A stretch of DNA of 64,000 bases from Anas platyrhynchos. Its lineage: Eukaryota; Chordata; Aves; Anseriformes; Anatidae. Each line of letters begins with the position of its first letter. Positions within the stretch are counted from its first letter, which is position 1. The stretch lies in assembly GCF_047663525.1 (NCBI RefSeq), contig NC_092612.1, positions 715,501-779,500 on the forward strand. The letters run 5' to 3'. The position numbers and the translations under genes were made by a program. Below are positions 11,901 through 20,962 of this stretch, one piece after another. Under the pieces are notes generated by a model. It was not told the origin of the DNA and made no database searches. It saw only the letters and a program-made list of their open reading frames with translations.

Positions 11901-14900
11901 CACCCTCAGGTGCCCTGCGGGGTTGTTAAAACTCAATTTTATTCACATGGGGTATTGAGGATGGGTTTTCCCTCCCCCCCCCAGAGCTGTGCCTCTCCCT
12001 CGCTGGAGGGAGGATGTTTATTTGGGGCCGTTGTTGTCACTTTTCCACATTCCCTTGCTTAGCTCTGGGTCTGGGTGCCCACCCCATGCCCCGCTGTCCC
12101 CAAAGTCCTTCTCAGCCTCCTGTTCCACCCCCTTGGAGCTCTCCTCGAGCCCTTCCCCAGGCCGTGCCAGCGCCCTTTGCCATTCCCAAGCTGCCTCTGC
12201 AAATTCCCCCGGCTCCCCCCCTCTCGCTGGGGCCGGATTCCTGGAATAGCTCCGAGTGCAGGCCCGCCCTGAGCTCTCTAGGAACGGGCAGGCCCCGCTT
12301 CCTCCCTGCTCCTCTCGCCCCCCTGGTGCCCCGTTCTGCTGATGAGCTGGATTTGTTTTTATTTTTTACAGGTGGTCCCTGCCCATGGCGATGTCCATCA
12401 CCCACCGCGGCACCGGCGTCGCGCTCAGCTTAGGTGTGTGCATCCCCAACCCGCCCCCAGCACGAGGGCAGATCCCTCTGGGTTTTTGGGACTCGTGCTG
12501 TGGGTTTCTCCCCCTCATCTCCAGTTCCATCTCTGGCTCCAGCACCGGTTTTTCTCCCCGTTTATCCCTGCCTGGATCTCCTCGTGCTGCGCTGCCTCCA
12601 GCCCTGATGCTCCCCGGTGTTTAAAACCCCTCAGAGCCTTCGTGGTGCCGTGGCCTGGGTGCCCCCATCCCTGATCTTCCTTCCCGAGCTCCCCCAGGCT
12701 GCAAAAGCTGCTCCAGATCTCAGCCCCTCTCTTCAGGGACACGTGTGGGTGCCGAAGCCTCCATCCAAGGCACAGGGTTTGGGGTTTTGTCCCCGGGAGC
12801 TGGGGACATGCCTGGCCCCGTGGCACAAGTCCCTGGCAGCAGCCCGAGCTGCTGCTGCCCTTTCTGGTGCCGCACAAAGGGGCCTTTTGTCAGCCCCTGC
12901 CGGGGTGGGAAGCCATCGCTTTCCACGCCGATGGAGCACGGAGGAGAATTGCTTTCTGCTGAGGAGGGGGAAGCTTTCAGCTCCTCTCTCGAGGGCTGTA
13001 ATTACGGGAGGGCTGCCTTCCTGAGGAGGGAAGCAGCTGCTTGCCTCGCGCCGGCCTCAGCCGAGGCGCCCGAGCGGCGCTGCAATCAGCAGCTATTGAG
13101 CTCGCTGCCATCGCTGCAGCACCTGCAGCAAACCCTCCTGGCCTGGAAATGAGGAGGGGGAGGCGCCGCGGGTCCTGCAGCCAGCACGGCCCCTCGCAGC
13201 ACGCTGTCTGTTCAGTATCTGCCCCTCCTGCCCCCCACCTCGTGCTGATGGTTTCATTCAGGCCCTGTCCCCAAACCAGGGACATCGAGGTCGTGTGTGA
13301 CCAGCAGGAGCATCCCTTGCTGCATGGGGTTTGTGGCCGGGCAGATTTGGCTGGAGCTGCTCTTAAGTGTAGGAAAAAAATGGGTGCAGAGCTGCTCCCG
13401 AGCACAGCTCCTGAGCCTGGGGCTCCTCTTTTGGGGTCTCAGGGTTCCACCAAGGTTTTTGCTGCGTGCCTGGCTCTGTCTGAGGGCTCACTGGCTCACC
13501 CGCGGGCTTTGTCTCCTGCAGGCGTCTCCCTCTTCAGCCTGGCTGCCCTGCTGCTCCCGGAGCAGTTTCCGCACTACCTGGCCATGGTGAAGTCGCTCAG
13601 CCTGGGCCCTGCTCTCATCTACTCCGCGAAATTCGCCCTGGCTTTCCCCCTCTCCTACCACACCTGGAACGGGATCCGGCACCTGGTGAGTGGGCTCCCG
13701 GGGACCGAGGGAGGGGAAGCTGCTGCTGCTGCGGGAGCTCCGGGTGTGCAGGCTGGGAAAGGTGCCCTTGGGAACGAGAATTAATCACCTCTGAGCTATT
13801 TTGGGGTCCATTTAAATCGCAAAGAGCAGCGCCACGCTGATGCTTCACGGGGCGGCGCAGCCAGCTGCAGCATCCCCTGCTCCGCGGGGCCGTGCGGGCA
13901 GAAGCGCCCCCCCCTTTGCTCATTATCCTCCCCCTCCTCCTACTCCTAAATAACGCTGAGCTATTTAACGAGCCCAGAAGACACAACACAGAGGACTGGT
14001 GACGGAAAGTAACCCGTGGTGTCTGCCCCGGGCTGCAGTGCAACCGGCAGCTCCGCTCAGCCGAGCTTCCTGTGTTTGATGAAGGAGAGGGAGCTGCAGA
14101 GCCGAGGGTTCCTTGCTGGGAAGAGCAGCAGACGTGCTGCTTTGTGTTCCTGCACAATCCTGTGTTTCTGCAGCTCCGACTCGCTCTGGTTTTAGGGGAG
14201 CAAATTGCCAAAGCAGCTGGCCCGGAGCAGGACGCGAGCCTCCTGCAAACGGAGCAGTCGTGAGCAGCTCCGGGCTCGGAGCGTCGAGAGCTGAAGGCGT
14301 GCTGAGGCCCCTGACAGCACAATTAAATGAGGCTGCCAATTAAAGCAGCAGGGAACGAACCCAGCAGCGTTAGCCCCCGGCTGAGCTCAGGAGTAAACAG
14401 GGAGCGGGGTCGGGCTGGCGGCTCCACGGCTCCGCTCAGCCACCCAGCAGCCAAAATCAGGTGGGAGATGGGAACCCGCCTGCAGCACCTGGGGGCTGCC
14501 AGCTCCGGGGGGCCTTTTGGGGTCCCCCAGAGGTGCTCATGGGGGTCTGAGGGTGGCCCCCAAATGCTTGGCTCTGCCCTGGGGACGTCAGCGTGGCCTC
14601 GGCTCTGCGCCGTGCTCTGTAACCTATTTCTGTCAGCAGCAGAGCAGCGAGTGTGGAGCAGCTGCTGCTTCTGGAGCAAACCTGGCGTGCTGCAGCTGGG
14701 GGGGATTAGGGACAGCTCCTGGGCAGCTTTGCTGCTGGGTGGGGGGATCTGGGGAGGGATCAGCTTCCTCTGGCACAGCCCAGAGACCCCTGCCTGGTTC
14801 CTGGCAGTGACGGCTGCTTGTGCCTGTTCATCACCCATCATCTCCAGGCAGGTTTTTGGGGTGGTTTTGCTAGTTTTTACCAGGGCGGTGCCTCTCCACC

Positions 14901-15061
14901 TGGGTCTGTCCGTGTCCCCCTGCCTTAACTCTGCTCTGTTTCTTCTCTCCCTGCAGGCGTGGGACCTGGGGAAGGGCTTCAAGCTCAGCCAGGTGCAGCA
15001 GTCCGGGGTGCTGGTCCTGATCTTGACCCTGCTCTCCTCGGCGGGCCTCGCGGCCCTGTGA
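8924..15061 (+). CDS. SDHC: SDHC, succinate dehydrogenase cytochrome b560 subunit
   Basis: Membrane anchor of mitochondrial complex II: with SDHD it holds heme b and the ubiquinone site and passes electrons from succinate. Six exons: 8924-8943, 11382-11438, 11697-11798, 12372-12433, 13522-13685, 14957-15061; 169 residues, equal to human. The first exon is only 20 nt (MAALAL then split R). A targeting presequence is followed by [16 protein letters not shown]. Family signatures are intact: [19 protein letters not shown] with HRGTG, and [16 protein letters not shown], which includes the heme-ligand histidine region. Three transmembrane segments are visible: [33 protein letters not shown] and [19 protein letters not shown]. 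No anomaly in any splice site. Confidence 0.97.
8944..11381 (+). other. SDHC intron 1
   Basis: 2.4 kb intron with more balanced base composition than the flanks. It contains a short A-rich tract (9990-10020) and a (TTAA)n cluster at 10950-11008. Short open frames have no recognisable similarity. Confidence 0.7.
10950..11008. repeat. (TTAA)n cluster in SDHC intron 1
   Basis: Three runs of TTAATTAA separated by near-identical spacers (CCAGGGAGA, GCTGGGAGG). The spacers suggest a local duplication of a roughly 25-base unit. Confidence 0.85.
12434..14956 (+). other. SDHC introns 4 and 5
   Basis: Introns 12434-13521 and 13686-14956. Ordinary unique-looking sequence; several open frames, none with codon pattern or similarity I can support. 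No RNA gene or repeat family recognised. Confidence 0.6.
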
Positions 15062-15743
15062 AGGCTCCTCCTGCTCGACGCCTCCCCCTTTTTGGAAGCT
15101 TTGTTCCGTCCTGGCCCACCGGGGGATGCACGAGGAGAGGGAGGCGGGGAGGGGGGACAGAACTAGAAGCCTTTGGGGGCAGGGGGGGGCTTCCCCTGCT
15201 CACGAATCTCGTGGATGGATAATCAGAGTTGCTTTTTCTTAGCCCAGACCAAGCGCTGCGCCCAGCTGCCTGCCTCGTTGTGACGGGGTGATGGGGACAC
15301 AGGAGGAGGGGGCTCGGGGCCTGAGAGCTGCCCGACTTCACCCGAGCAAACTCCAGGGCGTTTCTTTTCTCTGCCCTGTCCCCAAGCTCGGGACAATGCG
15401 GGATCTGTGTCCCTGTGGCTCCGAGTGGGCTCGGGGAGGCCGGCAGCTCGCGTGTAGGCTCGGCGCAGGACAACCGGCCGCATTGAGGGCAGCCCCGTGC
15501 CAGGGGAGGGAGAGCGGGCACCGCTGCCAACGCCAGCACCCTGCGCTGCCCGGCTGCCACCGTCCCAACTCCTTGCCGTTGAAATTGTCCCAATCCAGCC
15601 AGATTTGGGGCTCTGGAGCCCCTGCCACGTCCAGTTTTCCCCTGGGGAAGTTGCTCCGTCAGCGGCGCACCTGGCAGGGCTCTGATTTTCCCGGCGCGTC
15701 GCCGGCGGCCGTGGGCTCAGCGCTTCTTCCTTGCCCACCTTGC

Positions 15744-15749
15744 AATAAA
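15744..15749 (+). terminator. SDHC: SDHC polyadenylation signal
   Basis: AATAAA in the context TTGCAATAAAGCAGCC, about 680 bases after the stop. Confidence 0.8.
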
Positions 15750-15769
15750 GCAGCCTTGATCCTTCACAC

Positions 15770-16428
15770 GGGCTCTGCAGCGAGGAGTCAGACGAGCAGG
15801 GGGGGGGTTTGCTCTGAGGCTCCAGAGGAGCCGGGATGGAAAAAACAAGCCCTTGGCTGTGTTTGCCGAGCCAGGTGCAGCGCCTGAACTTTGGAGTTTG
15901 GCTGAGGGGTTGCGGTGCGGCGCGCTGCCAGCCCAGCAGGGAGGAATTTCCTACCTGGGGCCGTGTCTGTTTGGGACACCCGCACGCAGAACACGGCTTT
16001 TTTGCTCCCATCTGTCCCTTTTCAAGGTTTGCCTTAAAAGAGGACGGCACAGCGGGGAGCTCTGCCCCGTTTTCTGTCCCAGCGAGGGTCTCGGCCTCCT
16101 TCCCGTGCGCAGCATTTGGCCAGACGCCAAATTTAGGGGGAACATCTGCGCTGATAAGGAGCCACCACCCCTTAATTAGCAGGAGGCAGCCGAGGAGCAG
16201 CTGAGAAACCTCTGCTGTCACTGCCGCATGGCTCTCGGCACAGCTCCCTGCCCCAGCAGGAGCGATTTTCTGGGTGAAAACGGCTGCGTTTTAGCTTTCA
16301 ACCAATTCTTTCCTGCAGTTGCCAAAGCGGCTTTGATTTTGTGGCCACTTGTGCTCGCTGATGAGCTGCTCTGTCGGTGAGCCAGCTGCTAACGAAGCTC
16401 AGCCCTCGCCGGGCTGCGCTTCACAGAC
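15770..16428. other. Convergent SDHC-CFAP126 gap
   Basis: About 660 bases between two converging 3' ends. No gene, repeat family or motif recognised. Confidence 0.6.
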
Positions 16429-16434
16429 TTTATT
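16429..16434 (-). terminator. CFAP126: CFAP126 polyadenylation signal
   Basis: AATAAA on minus (TTTATT on plus), about 370 bases after the proposed CFAP126 stop. Confidence 0.6.
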
Positions 16435-16799
16435 TCCCTCCTGCCAGCGGCGCAGGATCCGTCCCCGCTGCCCCCCCAGTTCCCTGCTGGTGGGCACTGG
16501 GTGAAACCCGAGGGTAATGGGGTTCGTGGTGCTGAGCAGGTGGAACACCAGGGGACGAGGCGCCAATAAAGGGGCTGAGCAGAGACACAGCACGGGGGGG
16601 GGGCACGGCCCCCGAAACCAAACAGTGGGAGTTTTATGGTGTTTTTTTTTTAAACCTCTATTTTTCTACTTGCTGTCAAAACACAACCGCTCGGCACCGG
16701 CCTCGCTCGGTGCTCTCTGAAGCGCTCTCCTGCCCCCCCCCGGGGGCTTTTTGGATCTCTGCTGGGCTCACTGGAGCTGCAGGATTGGGGCTGAGGAGC

Positions 16800-18498
16800 T
16801 CAAATCCCCCGGTGTGGCGATCCCGATCCCTTTCCCTGCGGCGTGGCCTCCCTCGCAGTGACCGAGGCTGGGGTTTGGGGTGCAGCGACACCCCCGGGAT
16901 CCCCCAGGCCAGGTTGGGGGGAGCTCCGGGGACCCCCGCCGGACCCCCGGCCGGTCCTCGAGGGCTCCTTGGAGGCCTCTTCATCCGGCCAAGGCTCTTG
17001 GGGCTGCGTGAGGGGGATTTGGGTCACATTTACAAGGATTTGGGGTGGCGGAGAGGGGTGAGGGGAGCAGAGGGGAGGAGCGGAGGGTTTTGGGGTGCTG
17101 CAGCTGCTGGAAAAAGGGGGGGCTGTGAGAGCAGCTCGGCAGCAGCTCCGCTGCCGGTTTTCTCCGGGCTGGGAGCTCCTCCTGCTGGCACCGCCACCAG
17201 CCCGGCTTCGGGGGGACACGGGGAGCCCCCACGAGGAGCGAGGGGAGCTGGTGGGACCGGGGGGGGAGCACCCCACGGGAGCAGAGGGCCCCCCCCCACA
17301 TCTCCATCCCTGCTCCCACCTCCCTCCCCACCCAGACTGCGCAAAACACCCCCAAAATCAGCTCCTGGGCTGGAAAACCCTCTCCCAGCCCCCCAAAATG
17401 AGGGGTCCCGGTGTGTGTCACCCGGTGACCAGGCCCCCCCATACCGAGGGGCACCCACCTTGCCGGTGACCTCGGCCCGGAGCCCGTTGCAGGCTCCGGT
17501 GAGGGCGGTGGAGGCGCGGAGGCAGGCGGTGAGGCGGGCGGCGGCGGGGGCTGAGCGCGCCGTGAGGTTCAGCTTGGCGGGGGGAATCCTCGACGGCATG
17601 TCCCATGTCCCCAAAAATGAGCCCCAGGGGGAGGCCTGGAAGGGAAAATCGGGGGGGGGGCGGAGGGGATGGGGTGGGGATGGGGACATGGGATGGGGAT
17701 ATGGGATGGGAATGGGATAGGGATGGGATGGGGAGGGGATGGGGTGGGATGGGGATGGGGATGGGGATGGGGTTTTGGGGGTGCGGGGTGCTGTGCCCGG
17801 GGGGGGCAGAGGCTGTGGCACTCACCTGGGAGCGGGGCACGGAGGGCAGGAGGTGGCCGCGGTCATTGACCAGGATCTGCGTGGAGCCGTCCCGCGGAGT
17901 GGGGCGCTGGGGGGAGCGGGCAGAGGGGTTTTGGGGGGGCTGAGGGGGTCGGGAGGGGAACCAAGGACACCGGGAGGGGCCATGGGGGGGGTGCGGGGGC
18001 CCCCCTTGGCCAGGGTTGGGGTAGGGGGGTCCCAGGAGGGGCCAGGGTTGGGGTGGGGGGGTCCCGGTACCCCCGGGAGAGGCCGGGGTTGGGGTGGGAG
18101 GGTGGAGAGGGGGTACGGGGGGGGTATGGGGGTTGTCCCAGTGCCCCCAGTTACCTGCCCACCGGGCTGCGGCACCTCCCAGTTCTGCAGGCGGGCGGCG
18201 CTGAAGGCGTCCTCGTACTGGGGGGGGAGCGGGGCCGCTGAGAGACCCCCCCATTACCCCCCCTTTACCCCCATTACCCCCCGTTACCCCCCCTTGACCC
18301 TCTATTACCCCTCTTTTACCCCCATTACCCCCCCTTTCCCCCCTTTCCCCCCCCGATTACCTCCCCTTGACCCCCTATTACCCTCCCTTTACCCCCATTA
18401 CCCCCCTTTTACCCCCCTTTCCCCCCCTTTTCCCCGTTTTTTCCCCAATTCCCCCTTTCCCCCCCCCCCACCTGCCCCGCCCCGTAGCGGGCCGCCAT
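16800..18498 (-). CDS. CFAP126: CFAP126 (Flattop), ciliary/basal-body protein
   Basis: Flattop acts in basal body docking and positioning in multiciliated cells and is an axonemal microtubule inner protein. Exons: 18472-18498 (MAARYGAGQ), 18155-18217 (YEDAFSAARLQNWEVPQPGGQ region), 17826-17906 (RDGSTQILVNDRGHLLPSVP), 17459-17635 (ASPWGSFLGTWDMPSRIPPA and a conserved NGLRAEVTGK end), and a proposed last exon 16800-17003 (PQEPWPDEEASKEP to SPHRGI). All splice in phase 0, giving 183 residues (human 177). The blocks YTQI-NDRGHLLPSVPRS-NPWGSF-GTW-MP-IPPA of human Flattop are clear. The Pro-rich last exon is supported by a good acceptor and frame only; the human tail is also low-complexity. The start codon lies 15 bases from an RFX X-box motif. 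Confidence 0.88.
17655..17780. repeat. (GGGATG)n microsatellite in CFAP126 intron
   Basis: Tandem GGGATG/GGGGATGGG units between coding exons 3 and 4 of CFAP126. Confidence 0.9.
18240..18470. repeat. (TTACCCCC)n repeat in CFAP126 intron 1
   Basis: Degenerate tandem array of CCCCTTTACCCCCATTACC type between the first two coding exons. The units resemble but do not match the telomeric hexamer. Confidence 0.88.
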
Positions 18499-18512
18499 GC
18501 GCCGCGTCCCCC

Positions 18513-18525
18513 GTTTCCTAGCAAC
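18513..18525. promoter_or_regulatory. CFAP126: RFX X-box motif at the CFAP126 promoter
   Basis: GTTTCC-T-AGCAAC, 15-27 bases upstream of the CFAP126 start codon. It fits the relaxed X-box rule RYYNYY-N(1-3)-RRNRAC with a perfect RGYAAC right half-site. RFX factors drive many cilium genes. An E-box CACGTG follows at 18529-18534. Confidence 0.7.
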
Positions 18526-18759
18526 CACCACGTGACCAACCCCCCCCCCCCCCCCCCCCCCGGGCCGCGCGCTCCCCCTGGCGGCCGCGGGGAACCAAAA
18601 CCCGATGGGGGCGGGGCCAATGAATGAGGGGGCGGGGCCATTGATGGAGGGGGCGTGGTCAATGAGGGAGGGGCGGGGCCTCAGCACTGCCCCTGGGGAC
18701 ACTGCCGCTGGGTGGGGGGGGCCAGGGGTGCTGTGGGGTGGGGGGGGTGGGTGCTGGTG

Positions 18760-18815
18760 GGGTGGGTGCCATGGGTGCCATGGGTGCCATGGGTGCCATG
18801 GGTACTGGTGCCATG
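18760..18815. repeat. (CCATGGGTG)n microsatellite
   Basis: About five tandem copies of a 9-base unit, GGTGCCATG, ahead of the larger repeats of this junction. Confidence 0.85.
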
Positions 18816-18889
18816 GATCCCCTTGGGGAGCTCAGGGCTGGGTCTTGGGGACCTTGGGGGGGGGTGTAAATGGCCAGGGGGGGCTGGAC

Positions 18890-19250
18890 CAGGACCATGC
18901 CAAGCTGTGCCATGGCGTGCCACACTGTGCCGTGCCATACCATGCTGTGCCATGCCCTGCCGTGGCATTTGGTGCCATGTCATGCTGTGCCATGCTGTGC
19001 CATACTGTGCCATGCCGTGCCATTCGGTGCTGTGCCATGCTGTGCCATGTCATGCTGTGTCATGCCGTGCCATTTGGTGCCATGTCATGCCGTGCCATGC
19101 CGTGCCATTTAGTGCTGTGCCATGCGGTGCCATGCTCTACCACGCTGTGCCACACCGTGCCATGCCATATACCATGCTGTGCCATGCCGTGCCATTCGGT
19201 GCCGTGCCGTGCCATACTGTGCCGTGCCGCACCACGGTGCCACATGAAGC
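18890..19250. repeat. GTGCCATGC-type minisatellite
   Basis: About 350 bases of 10-15 base units built from TGTGCCATG and CCGTGCCAT, with longer units CCATTTGGTGCCATG recurring near 18965, 19071 and 19107. All three frames stay open and give spurious Cys/His-rich peptides. Confidence 0.92.
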
Positions 19251-19559
19251 CCAAGGTCCCCAGTCAGGGCTGTCCCCCCCCAAACCCTGGGACCCCCCAG
19301 ACCCGGCTGTGGCCGAGGGGCTTGGAGCCGGGCACCGAGCCGGGCACAGTGCCCACCCGGCTGCCTTCGGTGCACCGGCAGCGGGTGAGGGTGATGCAAG
19401 GAACCCGGTGGCCTCCAGAACGGGGCCACCGCCGCGGGCAGCCCGGCCACGAAGCAGCCGCGGCCGCCTTTGTTCCTCCCGGCTTTTATGGCCACCGCCG
19501 CCTGCCCCGGCCTTTGTCCGGGACCGGACTTTCTGCCCCTGCCCCATGACACCGCGGTG

Positions 19560-19757
19560 GGGCCGGTCTGACCTGCCCGTCCCGTCCCGTCCCGTCTGTC
19601 CCCTCTGGTCCTGTCCTGTCCCAGCCTCTCCCATTCCATCCCATCCCATCCCGTCCTGTCCTGTCCTGTCTTGTCCTGTCCTGTCCCCTCTGGTCCTGTC
19701 CCATCCCATCCCGTCCCGTCCCGTCCTGTCCTTTCCCATCCTGTCCTGTCCCATCCC
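19560..19757. repeat. (TCCYG)n/(CCATCC)n minisatellite
   Basis: Tandem CCCGTCC, CCTGTCC and CATCC units immediately left of the telomere-like array. Confidence 0.9.
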
Positions 19758-19769
19758 CAATCCTGGGAC

Positions 19770-19982
19770 AGGATTAGGGTTAGAGTCAGGATTGGGGTTA
19801 GATTCAGGGTTAGGGTTAGGGTCGGGGTGTCAGGGTTAGGGTCAGGGTTAGGGTCAGGGTTAGGGTCAGGGTTAGGGTTAGGGTTAGGGTTAGGGTTAGG
19901 GTTAGGGTTAGGGTTAGGGTTGGGGTTGGGGTTGAGGTTCGGGTTGGGGTTGGGGTTAGGGCAGGGTTAGGGTTAGGGGGTT
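19770..19982 (+). repeat. Interstitial telomeric (TTAGGG)n array
   Basis: About 210 bases of GGGTTA hexamers, TTAGGG on the plus strand. The centre (about 19869-19921) is a run of roughly nine perfect copies; the flanks degrade to GGGTCA and GGGTTG. Unique genes lie on both sides, so it is an internal site, not a chromosome end. Confidence 0.95.
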
Positions 19983-20376
19983 ATTGTTACACGGGGGGGG
20001 GGCAGCCCTAGGGGCAGGCTGGGGTTTAAGGTGAGGCTTACAGGGTTTAGGGTTGGGGCATCCCCCCTGCAGGCCCTCTGAGGCCACCCCACTCCCTGTC
20101 CGAAGCTGTCCCTGAGCTGTCACCGTCCCCTGCCCCACCCCGCCCCGGTGTGGGGCACCCCAGAGAGCACCCATGGGTGCTGCGGGGTTGCATCAGCAGC
20201 AGCCACACCGGGGCACCGGGACGGGCACTGCCAGGTCCCCTGGCACCAACCACGGCAGCTTCCCACCTCCCATCCCATAATGAGCTCGTGCCACCAGTCC
20301 CACACTGGAAAATCACCAGCACCCCATAACCCCCCCACTGGGAAAACGCGACGGGGCCGCACTTGGTTCACTTTGG

Positions 20377-20382
20377 TTTATT
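20377..20382 (-). terminator. VSIG8: VSIG8 polyadenylation signal
   Basis: AATAAA on minus (TTTATT on plus), about 580 bases after the VSIG8 stop. The intervening 3' UTR contains a long pyrimidine tract (20396-20475, T-runs on plus). Confidence 0.6.
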
Positions 20383-20962
20383 TCTTTTCACGATTCCTTT
20401 TTTCCTTTTTTTTTTTTTCCTTTTTTTTTTTTTTCCTTTCTTTCTTTCTTTCTTTCCTTTTTTTTTTTTTTTTGGTTCGTTTCCCCAAAACTTCAAATCC
20501 TGGTGCCAACAGCGGCGTCTCGTCTCGAATAAAGGCAAAATTGCTGAAGCCAATCCTGGGGCGCCCGCGGCGCCGGGCCAGAGGCGATTTTTTTTTTGGG
20601 GGGTGAGGGGGGAGCTGGTGCGTGGCTGCCCCGCACCGAGCAGGCACAAAATAAATATCGCTGGGGCTTGGGAGGGGGAGATACAAAAAAAATGGCCAAA
20701 AAAAATGAAATAAAACAAAAAAATATTCAACCCCAAGGGGAGAACGATGAACACAAACGGCGACTTTTGCTCGGAGGTCGTGGCTGTTTCGGGACGGGGG
20801 GGGGGACAGGAGCCGGGGTCCCCGCGGCGAGCTCCGGCAGCGCAGCCCCGCGCCGGGGCTGGCGGGGGCTCCCCCCCCCCCCCCCCGGTACACACACATT
20901 GAGCCGAATCGGGGGCGCGTGGGGGGCCGGTGGCGTGGGGTGGGGGGGTTTGGGGGGGGGGG

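Larger units (their letters stand above)
18526..20376. other. CFAP126-VSIG8 junction region
   Basis: About 1.8 kb with no gene: a CFAP126 CpG-rich promoter at the left, then four tandem arrays including the telomeric one. The only unique-looking pieces are roughly 19255-19555 and 19985-20370. In human the two flanking genes are over 1 Mb apart. Confidence 0.75.

Noticed and set aside
16563-16568. Plus-strand AATAAA as the SDHC transcript end
   Set aside because: The signal at 15744 is nearer and in a better context, and this one overlaps the CFAP126 3' region.
18870-19254. Cys/His-rich open frames resembling metallothionein or zinc-binding proteins
   Set aside because: They are translations of the GTGCCATGC minisatellite; all frames are open and periodic, with no start context or splice sites.
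19770-19982. Chromosome end
   Set aside because: Unique, correctly ordered genes continue on both sides, and the array is short and degenerate at its edges.
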